Shown one piece after another: positions 8,303 to 18,100 of a stretch of DNA of 64,000 nt. The first letter of the stretch is position 1. Every line of letters begins with the position of its first letter. Origin of the DNA: Vibrio pectenicida (GTDB lineage: Bacteria > Pseudomonadota > Gammaproteobacteria > Enterobacterales > Vibrionaceae); NCBI GenBank assembly GCA_024347015.1, contig AP024890.1:558001-622000 (forward strand). Direction: 5' to 3'. Made by a program: the position numbers and the translations under genes. A model generated the notes under the pieces. That model did not search any database. It had not been told where the DNA came from and saw only the letters and a list, made by a program, of their open reading frames with translations.

Positions 8303-8617
8303 ATGAACGTTAAAGATTTAAGTAACACCACTATTTTTACGGTGACAGCAGTAGATGAAATTACAGGTGAAGAAATGCCTGTTCAAGTGGTTATCACTCG
8401 AGATTTTAGCCGTGTTGTAGTTTTATTTAAGGTTGTTCAAATAGGGGCTCCTTTAGAGTGTTTATCCCTAAGGAAATGGGCGTTTTTTGGTGAAAATTCA
8501 TTGGTGATTTGTGAAAGTGCCGAAATGCCAAATATCACATTTTCGGTAACATTAAATGAAGAGGATTTTATCGCTTTAAGTGAGCATCCTTTGTTGTCAA
8601 AGTATCTATCAATTTAA
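8303..8617 (+). CDS. Small protein of unknown function, partner of the FtsK-gamma-like gene
   Basis: I do not recognise this 104-residue protein. It looks globular and beta-rich (alternating VVITRDFSRVVVLFKVV), with no signal peptide, membrane segment or catalytic motif. A ribosome site AAGGG lies six bases before the ATG, and the gene begins eight bases after its upstream neighbour, so both are probably co-transcribed. The pair is bracketed by an 18-bp imperfect direct repeat (7817 and 8703). Confidence 0.6.
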   Translation: MNVKDLSNTTIFTVTAVDEITGEEMPVQVVITRDFSRVVVLFKVVQIGAPLECLSLRKWAFFGENSLVICESAEMPNITFSVTLNEEDFIALSEHPLLSKYLSI

Positions 8618-8702
8618 ATCTGCTTTTATAGACTGGTCTAATAACGTTTATACATAGTAGCTATTTATGAATGACTAGAAAGTCATAACAAGTCGCTGAA
8701 TA

Positions 8703-8720
8703 AGTTATAGTGACTATCCT
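8703..8720. repeat. Right copy of 18-bp direct repeat
   Basis: AGTTATAGTGACTATCCT matches 7817-7834 in 17 of 18 positions. The two copies enclose the two-gene module at 7992-8617. Confidence 0.6.
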
Positions 8721-8816
8721 TACAACTTTAGTCCTTATAACTTTCAAGCTAAACAATGGAAGATATTTGATGGATGTAGATTAGATGGTATTACAGTAGC
8801 TGTTGTTGGTACGGCA

Positions 8817-10208
8817 TCAATGTTTTAAAAAAGCATAATGTAATGCGCACAGCGCTGCCTTAAATTGAGCCGTTGCTACTACAAATCTCACGCTGCTTCC
8901 ATCTTGATAATAATGAGTGTTTTCAGGATATATACCATGTTTTTCTAAAGCGCTACAGCCTACCGATAAAGTCTGCTCAGAATCTATTTTGGTACCAAGT
9001 ACTGAAAGTAAAGCGACTCGTTGGACATTTAACTCATTATCAGGTAATAATTTTTTTACTTTGGTGAATATTTCCTCCCAATTATGTGCTGAACAATCAA
9101 AGTAGTAACTCACTACTTTTTCAAGAGTATCATGATGCAATAGACTAATACCTGGTAATGCTAGGAGTTGATACTCTAGAGTATCTAAATCTACATTATT
9201 ATCCGTTAGCCAAACTTTTAAAACGCATACATCTTCTTTTCCTGAAATCACTTCAACTTTTGGCTTTTCTGGGTGGTGGCTACAGCTAATGAAAGTCCCC
9301 GGGTGCTCTGGCTCAAAAGTGCATTTAACTCGAAGGTCTATATTTTTTTGAGATAGTTCTTCGATTGCTGCGGGATGGATAACTTCATTTGATAACGCTG
9401 ACAGTTGATTTGCAACTTGGTAGCTTGAGTTACCAAGAGGGCTTACCTGTTCAGCGCCAATTAGCGCGGGATCACCTGAACTCACGTGGTGAGATTTGTG
9501 TATGATAGCCTGTTTCGCGTCTGTTAAGGTGGCTATTCTGCTTAGAGTCAAGTCTCCGTAACGGCGATCATTTTGACAATGGTTATTCATTTCACATGAT
9601 GCATACGCGGTCACTATAGGAAGCTCATTGCTTAAATCTAGTGCACCGAGGTTACTCCATACTTGGCAATCAAGTGATTTACGCAATTCATTCGGGGAAC
9701 CAGCTAAATCTATAAATTTAGTTTGAACACCATAACGTTTGGCCTTCAGTGCAGTATTATAAGCACTGTGGGCTTCACCTATGGATGCTAGTCGCTCTCG
9801 AATTAGGTTCCAAAAGCAATAATTGGATGAGTCGTGTTCGCTATGGTTCATTGATAAATGATCTCGAATCCACTGACGAGTACAAGACACAAGTTCTAAA
9901 ATAAAATCATCCGCTTTTCTACGTAACATTGGATCGGCAAATAAACTCTCGTTCACCAATAGTAACCTTTGAATGACACTGTCGAGTTTACTTTCCCAAA
10001 TGCAGCCTCCACTGAGAGTATATTGATACACTCCAGGCTCATGCGTAGTATTATTCTCTAAAAGAGCATCTGTGATACCTTGGTATGCTGGCACAACTAG
10101 GATTCTATTATACCTAGCTTTAGGCTCTGGTTTGAGAATAATGTTATCCAACACAGCGTCAAAGTCTGCCATTGAAGAGCCACTGACTTTTTCCACAGTA
10201 TGAGACAT
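8817..10208 (-). CDS. Orphan ectoine-type aspartokinase homologue (Ask_Ect-like)
   Basis: The 463-residue protein follows the aspartokinase of ectoine operons from end to end: SMADFDAVLDNII, VVPAYQGITDALLE, SIGEAHSAYNTALK, IIHKSHHVSSGDP, VIHPAAIEELSQKNIDLRVK with EPEHPGTFIS, then two ACT-like segments ending in CALHYAF. Aspartokinase phosphorylates aspartate to open the Asp-family pathway. Two things are odd: no ectABC genes are nearby, and the N-terminal KxGGTS nucleotide motif is altered to KVSGSS, so activity is uncertain. AAGGAAGG before the ATG supports the start. It lies about 4 kb from a synthetase predicted to use aspartate; a link is speculative. Confidence 0.8.
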   Translation of the reverse strand: MSHTVEKVSGSSMADFDAVLDNIILKPEPKARYNRILVVPAYQGITDALLENNTTHEPGVYQYTLSGGCIWESKLDSVIQRLLLVNESLFADPMLRRKADDFILELVSCTRQWIRDHLSMNHSEHDSSNYCFWNLIRERLASIGEAHSAYNTALKAKRYGVQTKFIDLAGSPNELRKSLDCQVWSNLGALDLSNELPIVTAYASCEMNNHCQNDRRYGDLTLSRIATLTDAKQAIIHKSHHVSSGDPALIGAEQVSPLGNSSYQVANQLSALSNEVIHPAAIEELSQKNIDLRVKCTFEPEHPGTFISCSHHPEKPKVEVISGKEDVCVLKVWLTDNNVDLDTLEYQLLALPGISLLHHDTLEKVVSYYFDCSAHNWEEIFTKVKKLLPDNELNVQRVALLSVLGTKIDSEQTLSVGCSALEKHGIYPENTHYYQDGSSVRFVVATAQFKAALCALHYAFLKH

Positions 10209-10438
10209 AAACCTTCCTTTTATATCTATGACAACTTTTCAAAGCTATAGCTATCTTCTAAAAACTTTAGAGTTCTAATCTTTTAATGTTGATGTTATAT
10301 CAGCGATAAAAGACATAATTCAAGATAGCACAGGTTATACCACAAGCCAATGTCCTGGAAAATAATTCGACATCTAAATATAATGTAAATGGAAAGGCAA
10401 TCTAGCTTGGTTACTATTGTCTATTTTGTTCATAACTA

Positions 10439-10456
10439 ACTGAAGTGTGTGTCCTC
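10439..10456. repeat. Short repeat at a gene-truncation point (copy 2)
   Basis: ACTGAAGTGTGTGTCCTC is one base different from 6554-6571. The reading frame of the SDR fragment begins just after it. Confidence 0.5.
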
Positions 10457-10484
10457 GTAAATTTTTCTAGGAGGGGATTCGCAA

Positions 10485-10646
10485 GGTCCAGGTGTGGTTG
10501 CGACAGACATGACAGCAAATATAGCGATATCTGAAGAAGATAAAATCCAGCCTGAAGATGTTGGTAAGCTCATATCATGTTGTTTAGATATGAACCATTC
10601 GGTAAGTATTGACTACATACCTGTAGAGTGCTCGCCACAGTTATAA
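10485..10646 (+). pseudogene. C-terminal fragment of a short-chain dehydrogenase/reductase
   Basis: A frame without a start codon reads GPGVVATDMTANIAISEEDK, then IQPEDVGKLI and IDYIPVECS to TAA at 10644. This is the characteristic end of a classical SDR: PGxVxTDM after the catalytic region, then the PEDVA helix. The Rossmann and YxxxK parts are missing, and the repeat at 10439 lies directly upstream. The truncation is therefore real within this window. Its 3' end overlaps the convergent DUF4286 gene by about 34 bases. Confidence 0.65.
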
Positions 10647-10945
10647 GTGTCAGTGAGCTTTAGTACTCGTCTTGTTGCGATACATTTATCCCCAAACCTT
10701 TTTATTCCGTCTGCTCTCATATCCGCAGACATTTCATTGATATAGGCTTGAAGGTTGTCTTCATTGTTGACGTAATATGAGGCAACGACATTTGTCTTGC
10801 CATCTTCCTGCTCGCTGTTTTTATATAGTTCCGCCTTGATAAACCCTTCGAATCTTAACATTTCTTGTATATGTGGTTTTAGCTATGCCGTATAGTCATC
10901 AGCAATCTCATTTAAAATAGTAAGATTTACTTCATATAAAATCAT
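10613..10945 (-). pseudogene. DUF4286 family protein interrupted by an in-frame TAG
   Basis: From the ATG at 10945 the frame reads MILYEVNLTILNEIADDYTA, then TAG (10883-10885), then LKPHIQEMLRFEGF and on to the end at 10613 without a shift. DUF4286 proteins of about 105 residues have WLK.HI..ML at this place, so the stop replaces an expected tryptophan (TGG to TAG). The remainder, from the internal ATG at 10861, would give 82 residues with AELYKNSEQEDGKT and ADGIKRFGDK, the recognisable core. The gene is either inactivated, read through, or translated from the internal start. The function of the family is unknown. Confidence 0.7.
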
Positions 10946-11079
10946 TGTTAATTCCTTTTGGTTCTCAGGTGATAAAGTTTATGTATTGTTAACATTTTTT
11001 TCAGTATTATCAAGCGAGATAATACTGTTAACTTTTTGATTATTAAATTGATTAATACTATGTGCTTTGAGGGATATTA

Positions 11080-11562
11080 ATGGAAACCATCATCGAACAA
11101 GCCATTGAGCTGCGAAAAGAGGCGAAATATGTTGAGTCGCGAGCTTTGCTTGCTAAGCTGCTGACTGATAAAAGTTACTCAGCCAAGGCTCATTTGCACA
11201 TTGCTTGGTCGTACGACAATCAAGGTAAGGAGCAAGAGGCAATTACTCATTACTTGTCATCTCTTTCCGGCTTGCTTTCGCCTGTTGAAAGGTTTGATGC
11301 ATTGTTTGGCTTGGCGAGTACTTACCGAAGCCTTGGTATGTATTCAGAGGCGCTAGACTATTTCGAAAAGACTCTAATTGAATATCCTAATTCTATTGAG
11401 GTTCAGCCTTTTTACGCGATGTGTCTTTATAATTTGGGGAGACACAAAGAAGCAACCTCGTTGCTGCTTGAGCTTTTGCTATCGACCACCAATAGTGATG
11501 CAATAAAGCAGTATCGTCGAGCCATCTCTTTATACTCACAGGATTTAGATAAAACGTGGTAA
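11080..11562 (+). CDS. Tetratricopeptide-repeat protein
   Basis: A 160-residue cytoplasmic protein of about four TPR units: ARALLAKLL..SAKAHLHIAWSYDNQGKEQEAI, LFGLASTYRSLGMYSEALDYF and MCLYNLGRHKEATSLL. The typical W/L-G-Y-A-F-A-P spacing is visible. TPR proteins mediate protein-protein contacts; no partner can be named. It begins METIIEQAIELRKEAK, and no signal peptide is present. It stands alone on the + strand. Confidence 0.8.
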   Translation: METIIEQAIELRKEAKYVESRALLAKLLTDKSYSAKAHLHIAWSYDNQGKEQEAITHYLSSLSGLLSPVERFDALFGLASTYRSLGMYSEALDYFEKTLIEYPNSIEVQPFYAMCLYNLGRHKEATSLLLELLLSTTNSDAIKQYRRAISLYSQDLDKTW

Positions 11563-11703
11563 ATATGACAAAGGGTTAGGTTGAATTTTTCGGTGTGTGC
11601 CCGTGTGAGAGATCTAGAAATAGTATTAAGTAATTTTAGTTGGTGAAGTGCATATGGAAGTAAAAGATTGGTACCCCCCGTTTAGTGAAGGGACAACTCA
11701 AAG

Positions 11704-11727
11704 AAAAGCTCCCAAGTGGGAGCTTTT
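11704..11727 (-). terminator. Intrinsic terminator of the M28 peptidase gene
   Basis: A perfect 10-bp stem (AAAAGCTCCC / GGGAGCTTTT) with a four-base loop, 16 bases beyond the stop of the minus-strand peptidase gene. T-runs are present on both strands, so it may also stop transcription from the left. Confidence 0.85.
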
Positions 11728-11743
11728 GGGGTTTGTAGGCGTG

Positions 11744-13531
11744 TTATTGTCTATCTTGATCAAAATCGCCGTGGAAGTGATCATGGTCAGACACACTGTC
11801 TGCTGCTTTGAGTTTTTCGCCGATGCGCAGTTTTTCCTTCGGTTGTGATACTGATGAGGTTAGTATAGCTTTGCTTTTTGACTCATCTGGGGTATCTGGG
11901 AAGAGCTGCTCGCTTAAGGCGTAGTAGGTTGTGGCATAAGCCATCGCTTGTGTGTTTTTGTAAATAGCTGAATGGTTGATGTTGTTAATATCATCACAGG
12001 TTTGGTGGTAACACTTGTCATAAGCGACATCGATCTCGCCGCCAAATTTTGCTACCTCTTCAGCAGTTTTCACTTTTTCCGCGCCCGTAAATAGGCCACC
12101 AAATGCAATACCCCAGTCGGCAAAACCTGCGTAGTCTGAGCGTTTTGATAGTGCTTGAGGTATGGTCGATTCTTCCTTATCTGTAAAAAATTCATGGAAG
12201 ATAGATTCAATATCGGATGTGCCGTAGGGTGGTGTGAAATCTCCCTTATAGGCATTATCTGGGCTGTCTTTGGTATCGGATAAGTCTCCATCCATCACAC
12301 CATAGATATAATTTGGAGAGCCAATCATATCGAAGTTTAAGTACATTTTTACTTTATTGATATGTGTATATCTAGCTTCCACTAAATCGACCTGCTCTGG
12401 GGTTAATTCTCCGGGGTTTTTAAGGCCTAGTTCATCAAGGATTTGTTGCTGTGCTTGATTGTAAATTGGCTCAAATAAGTTATCTGTGTAGTATTCAGAT
12501 CCAACTAACCCTGCTTCTTCTGCTGCCCACCAAGCAAAACGCACTTTATTTTTCACTGGCACTTCAAGCTCAGATAACGTCACTGCGTACTCCAGTAGAC
12601 CAGCGCTGCCAGAGCCGTTGTCGTTTATTCCTGGCCCTTCGGGAACGGAATCAAGGTGTGCACCGAGCATCACAACTTGTGCTGGATCACCGATAGGGGT
12701 TTCGGCCAGAATATTTTGTGTAACAACATCTTCATCTTTGATATTGACCAGCAAGCTTGCATTTACTAGTTCTGATTGGCTTTTGTTATACCAATCTTGG
12801 CCAAGCGAAAAGCGCGCGCCTAAAGCCGGTATTGTGACTTGAGTGGTGCTACTTAAAGTACCATTTACCACAGATTTTCTTCCTTCACCATTGCCTTGGT
12901 TAAAAATGAGCACAGCTGTTGCACCTGCGTTTTGGGCATTGAAAGCTTTTACATTAAATGCACATCCCCCTCGTTGGATAACGGCTATCTTTCCGGTGAG
13001 ATCTTTGCCATTAAAATCGGTGACTTCACAGCCATCTGTACTGTCGTAATCGGGAGCGTCAAACCTGAAATCGGGAGTGACGAAAGCAAGCTCTCCATCG
13101 AGTTGACCATTGGTTTTGCCTGAGTAGGACATTAGGGCAAAATCGGCTTCAACACCATCGGGTGCATTTTTGGTGCTGACTAAGTCTTTTCCATCGACCT
13201 TGGCTTTTGTTCCGGGGAGTTCTTCCCAAGCTCTGAAATCAAACTCTTGCGTGGTGACAATAAAGCCGCGCTCTTTCATTGTTGCAATGATAAATTCGGT
13301 CGAGTTTTGATAGCCTAAAGTGCCAGCGGCCCTGGTAATGGACTTACCGTCAGTTGTTCTAGAGGCTAAACCTTCCAGCGTGACAAGATGACCAATCAAT
13401 TGTTCCTTATCAACATTTTCACTGACGTAATTTGCCCCTCGACGCGGGTCATCCCAGAAACACCCTGTGAGGATTGTACTGCTAATAACAGTGGCGAGTA
13501 TCGATCGTTTTGTTGTTATGCTTACCTGCAT
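11744..13531 (-). CDS. M28-family lipoprotein metallopeptidase with PA domain
   Basis: The 595-residue product has a lipoprotein signal (TILTGC lipobox at about residues 20-25), so it is likely anchored in the outer or inner membrane. A PA (protease-associated) insert is seen around GKIAVIQRGGCAFNVKA. The M28 zinc site is complete: GAHLDSVPEGPGINDNGSG (His, bridging Asp), AAEEAGLVGS (catalytic Glu and ligand), YLNFDMIGSP (Asp) and a final His in CYHQTCDDI. It should act as an aminopeptidase on exported peptides. The ATG at 13531 has GGAG six bases upstream; the longer frame from 13552 is less likely. It neighbours the NRPS/PKS locus but has its own terminator. Confidence 0.88.
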   Translation of the reverse strand: MQVSITTKRSILATVISSTILTGCFWDDPRRGANYVSENVDKEQLIGHLVTLEGLASRTTDGKSITRAAGTLGYQNSTEFIIATMKERGFIVTTQEFDFRAWEELPGTKAKVDGKDLVSTKNAPDGVEADFALMSYSGKTNGQLDGELAFVTPDFRFDAPDYDSTDGCEVTDFNGKDLTGKIAVIQRGGCAFNVKAFNAQNAGATAVLIFNQGNGEGRKSVVNGTLSSTTQVTIPALGARFSLGQDWYNKSQSELVNASLLVNIKDEDVVTQNILAETPIGDPAQVVMLGAHLDSVPEGPGINDNGSGSAGLLEYAVTLSELEVPVKNKVRFAWWAAEEAGLVGSEYYTDNLFEPIYNQAQQQILDELGLKNPGELTPEQVDLVEARYTHINKVKMYLNFDMIGSPNYIYGVMDGDLSDTKDSPDNAYKGDFTPPYGTSDIESIFHEFFTDKEESTIPQALSKRSDYAGFADWGIAFGGLFTGAEKVKTAEEVAKFGGEIDVAYDKCYHQTCDDINNINHSAIYKNTQAMAYATTYYALSEQLFPDTPDESKSKAILTSSVSQPKEKLRIGEKLKAADSVSDHDHFHGDFDQDRQ

Positions 13532-13713
13532 TTTTGACTCCTTGTTAAACAATCTGTTTTGTCTTTAATCAAAAAAGTAGGCGGTAAGAATGCACATAAT
13601 TATAATTTTTTATAAATATGAATGCATATCAAGAAATCACAATGAGAAAAATGAAAATATAGCAGGGAAGAAAGGTATTATTTTATCAATTACATTTATG
13701 TGTGGCTAAAAAT

Positions 13714-13750
13714 ATAATTTATGGGAGATAACTCATCTCCCATAAATTAT
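13714..13750 (-). terminator. Strong terminator at the left edge of the NRPS/PKS locus
   Basis: A perfect 16-bp stem (13714-13729 with 13735-13750) around a five-base loop, 24 bases past the methyltransferase stop. On the minus strand it is followed by TATATTTTT. It marks the left border of the biosynthetic locus. Confidence 0.85.
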
Positions 13751-13774
13751 GCTATGTAAACTTTTATTATTGAC

Positions 13775-14791
13775 TTAAATAACTGTTGTTAATTCTATTA
13801 CAGTGTGCCCTGTCGCTAATTTAGTTGTCTGAACTATTCTTAACTGACACTCTGAAAATAGAGTTTCTAGATCGCTTAAGCTTCTTTGATAGGTACCGTC
13901 TTCACATATCACAGATTGAAATAGTGCGTTGAAAAGAAGCCGAGGGGATTCTTCTTCCGGTTCCACCAAAGGTTCTATGACTAACAAACGGCCTTGTTGT
14001 AATGATTGACCAATATTATTCAGAATTTGGCTACATGATTGTGTATTCCAATTGTGTAAAACGTTTTTTAATAAATAAACATCATAGCCCTCTGGAATAT
14101 GTTCGAAAAAGTCACCACTATAAGTTTGAATACGTTCTTTTAAGTCTGATGGCAATGACTCTGCACTTCGCTGACATACATCTTGCCTATCGAAAATACA
14201 CGCTGTTAGGTGTTGATAGTTTTTTACCAGCTCGGTGCTAATAACGCCACTTCCTCCACCAATATCAATCACGTTTGCTGCTTTACTGAAAATATCAGGG
14301 AAGGTCATTGCCAATAAAGAGCCAACAGGTCTTGAGAAATCTCGCATTGCTAAATCATACACTGAAGCTCTGCTCGGTTTCTCGTCTAAGTATTGGTATA
14401 AAGTGTTATCAAAGACGTGCTTAAAGCCAGATTGTCCAGTTTGACAGGTGTGAAGCAATCCTTCGTAGCCACGGTAATACTCTTCGCCAAATAACATACA
14501 AAAGTGGCGCATAGATTGAGGGTGATCAGATGTCAGCAGCTCTGAACTCGAACTATTTTTGATTACCTTACCTTTCTCTATAGAGAAAAAACCAAATAAT
14601 TCAACTACTTTAAACATATTGATTAAGATTGTTTGGTCTGCGTTACAGGCTTTTGCTAGTACGCTTACCTCTAAAGGTACTTCTTGAACCAAGTCTGCGA
14701 CACCTAATTCTGCGAGAGTAGACAGAGCTTTGGCTGCCAAAGGCATCATCATGATCTCTGATAATTTCTTTGCCGATTCTGCTTCTTTCAT
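13775..14791 (-). CDS. SAM-dependent O-methyltransferase (acetylserotonin OMT-like)
   Basis: This 338-residue enzyme has the two-part build of class I O-methyltransferases of natural-product pathways. The N-terminal winged-helix dimerisation domain covers about residues 10-100 (ALSTLAELGVADLV). The Rossmann domain carries the SAM motif VIDIGGGSGVISTELV (about 168-184) and the catalytic-base motif KNVLHNWNTQSC (about 244-255). It probably methylates a hydroxyl of the product made by the divergent NRPS/PKS genes. It shares a 400-base intergenic region with them and ends at its own terminator. A GGTGG site precedes the ATG. Methylation of a different substrate cannot be excluded. Confidence 0.85.
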   Translation of the reverse strand: MKEAESAKKLSEIMMMPLAAKALSTLAELGVADLVQEVPLEVSVLAKACNADQTILINMFKVVELFGFFSIEKGKVIKNSSSSELLTSDHPQSMRHFCMLFGEEYYRGYEGLLHTCQTGQSGFKHVFDNTLYQYLDEKPSRASVYDLAMRDFSRPVGSLLAMTFPDIFSKAANVIDIGGGSGVISTELVKNYQHLTACIFDRQDVCQRSAESLPSDLKERIQTYSGDFFEHIPEGYDVYLLKNVLHNWNTQSCSQILNNIGQSLQQGRLLVIEPLVEPEEESPRLLFNALFQSVICEDGTYQRSLSDLETLFSECQLRIVQTTKLATGHTVIELTTVI

Positions 14792-15193
14792 AACATAACC
14801 ACCATAATCTGTAAGTGTTAAAATAAGAACGCTAGTTTGTAATTCTTAATATTTGATTAAGAGTTACATATATTTATTACTTTTAAATTGAAATTAAATA
14901 ATAGCTTCTAGTTCTATACTTTAAATGTCATTTTTATATATAGCTTACGCCGTTTTTTGTCACTTTTAAGTCAGAACGATATTAGTAAACTGTCATAATT
15001 ACAAATTTGTTTATTTAAGGCTGTGATTGTTATTGAATTTCAATTTTCCGATGATGGGATTTATATGTTTTAATGTGGCTTATGATTTCCTTAAATAAAT
15101 CCTAAGTTTTAAGGCGTACCTTGCTAATAAGTTCAAAGGAAAAATAATATTACTTATATAAAAATGTAAATAATTTTGTGAGAGGTGAGTATT
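14792..15193. promoter_or_regulatory. Divergent control region of the NRPS/PKS locus
   Basis: These 402 very AT-rich bases separate the divergent methyltransferase and first NRPS gene and hold no gene. Promoters for both directions must lie here if the layout is read correctly. I could not pick convincing -35/-10 pairs or an operator by eye. The AT content suggests possible silencing by H-NS, which is inference. Confidence 0.5.
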
Positions 15194-18100
15194 GTGATAA
15201 ATGTTAGCCCTGTATTTGAAACTATCTCAAATTATTCTTTACTTATTCCTGAAAAGGCTGCGGTTATATATAAAGGTGATGCCTTAACGTTTTCCGATCT
15301 TGAGAAACGCTCGAATCAATTGGCCGCTTATTTACGCCAGCAATACACCAGCAAAGAAATAGGTAAAATAGCGGTTTACTTAGAACCTAGCCTTGATTTA
15401 CCTGTTGTGATATTGGGTATTATGAAAGCGGGTCACAGCTATGTACCATTGTCTTCGTTTCAACCTGCTCAGAGAATTGCTCAAATAATTGATGACTCAC
15501 AGTCCTTCCTTGTTATTACCGATCATGTATCTTACCAAAAATCCAAACTTCAATTAGACCAATCCATTGTTTTAGATATCGATGGTATTGACTTGAACAT
15601 AGAAGCTACAGAAGTTGAGTATCCTAAGTTTGGTGGAGCACAGCTAGCCTACACCTTATACACATCTGGCTCGACAGGTAGACCTAAAGGAGTTGAGGTT
15701 GAACATCACAGCTTGGCTTACTACATCGATTGGTTTAATCGCGATCTGTGGTCAAAAGTTCAGGCTCAATTGCCTTTAACCTCTTCATTGAGCTTCGCGG
15801 CTGCCGTCACTCAATTATTTGCACCGCTAGTACGTGGTGACACACTTCATATCCTGCCTGAAGGGGCACTCAATAATCCCCAATTGCTATTTGATTGGTT
15901 TGAAGTTCAGAGCAATCCGGCGATTTACTGTGTAGCCACATTATGGAAAGAGCTGCTTTTTTATAAACAGTCGATTGATCATAACGTGAATTTGCCTAAT
16001 ACCGTATTTCTGTCGGGGGAAGCGGTTGCCGATGATCTCAAGCAGCGTACGTTTGCTGCAATAGACAGTGTTAGAGTGTTTAACCTTTATGGGCCAACAG
16101 AAACGGTCGCTAACTGCGCATTTACCGAGCTGCAACCAGATGTACCCATCACTATAGGTAAGGCAATATCAGGCAGTGAACTTTTTCTACTCAAAGAAAA
16201 TAACGCTGAAGCTGAAGAGAGTGATATTGGGGAGATTTGTATTGCTGGGCCTGGTGTTGCACGTGGCTATGCTAACTTGCCAGAGCTTAATGATGAGCGA
16301 TTTTTTATTTATCAGGGTTTGAAGGCCCATAGAACAGGGGATTTAGGGCGATTCAACTCTGAAGGCGACATGGTCTATCTTGGCCGGAAGGACCGTCAGG
16401 TTAAGTTAAGTGGAGTAAGATTAGAACTGGGTGATATTGAAGCGTGCTTGCGTCGCCATGATGGTGTTCAAGATGCAGTTGTTAAGATGACGAACGATGA
16501 ACTTATCGCTTATCTCATCACGCGTAGCAAACCGACTGCATGGGAGCTGAGGGCCTATCTTGGCGAATATCTATCAGCGGTGATGATCCCGTCACAATTT
16601 GTTTATCTAGATAGTTTTCCCAAGCTACCGAATGGAAAGCTGGATAATGCACGCTTGCCCAAGCCAGCGGTTTCTCGCCCTGAACTCAAATGTGAATATC
16701 GATCACCTATAAACGATCTTGAGCAAGACTTAGTGGATATTTGGCAAGAAATTTTGGGCTTACAGGGGCTAGGGGTGGATGATGACTTTTTCGATTTGGG
16801 TGGTAACTCCCTACAAGCCATGCGAGTACGAACTATGATTCGTCGACGCTTGTATAGTGAGCTTGATTTTGACTTGGTCATTCGTAACCCAACCCCCAGC
16901 AAGCTTGCAGCGATCATCCCATATTACTTAACTGACGGTGGGGAAAGTGATTGTATTTCTCAAGAATATGATAGTGAAAACGATAAGACTTTTTGTGCCC
17001 TTTCTTCATCACAAGCTTATTTCGTCACATTGGAACAAACATGTACAAATCCGCAAGCCTATCAGCCAGCATTTAATATTTTTCTAGAAGGACAAGCGAG
17101 TGAGCAAGCGATTTCTTGGTCGATAAATAAAGTACTGGCAAACAACCCAGTGCTGCGGTCTCGTTTTAACCTAGATGATTTTACCGTAAAGCAGGGGGGC
17201 TACACTCACGAACAACTGGAGGTTCAACACCGTAAACTTGGCTATCTTAACAAGCAATTAGCTGACTATTCTGAGCAAGAATGGTTGGCGATGGCAGATA
17301 TGCCAGCTATAGACATTGATAGCACACCTGCGATAAATGTCACCTTACTTAGCAAGGATGACAATCAGCATGTGGTTGTCATCCGAGTGCATCATGCTGT
17401 GTTTGATCATGAGTCTATAGGGCTGTTTTTTAAACAATTTGTAGATGCTTATCAAGCGCATTTAGTCGGAGACTTGAGTTTTTCTAGTCAGACTTCGCAT
17501 CAGCTAAATTTGACTCATCACAGAGGCGCAGTGGTTGAACAGGAAAATCAAATGCAATTCTGGTTATCGACCTTAGAACGGTATTTACACCAAGGTGCCG
17601 ATGCATCTTTATACCCTGTGCAAGATTACCCTAATCCAGATGGTTATCAAATCGAGCTATCTCAGAGATTTACTCAACAAATAAAACAGTTTTCGCGAAG
17701 ACATAATACTACTGCTTATGTATTGCTTCTAACACTGTTTAATCTAACGTTAAATAGAGAAACTCGTTATAAGAATGTTGCCATTGGTCTTCCAACTTCA
17801 AGTCGTTCAATGTTACAAAATGATGATCAGTTAGGCTGTTTCGTTAATATGGTGACCTACTACCAACCAGCGGTGCAGGTTGAAAATGTATTGGCCCTGC
17901 TGCAATCCAGTGGTAAATCGATTTATTCATTGTTAGACAATCAGTCAGTTCCTTACCAATTACTTGTTGATGAGATGAGGCGTAAAAGTTGGTTAGATAA
18001 ACTGCGTTTTCCCATTACATTTAACTACTTATCAGCCTTACCAAAGGCAGAAAGTATCGCAGATTGTCAGGTGTCAGTGCAGCATATTGTTGAGCCGTTT

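Noticed and set aside
7992..8617. Toxin-antitoxin pair
   Set aside because: The two-gene operon shape fits, but the first product is best read as an FtsK-gamma-like winged helix, and neither protein shows a known toxin fold motif.
11648..11848. Small + strand ORF overlapping the terminator and end of the M28 peptidase gene
   Set aside because: It runs through the terminator stem and then through the antisense of a well-supported gene.
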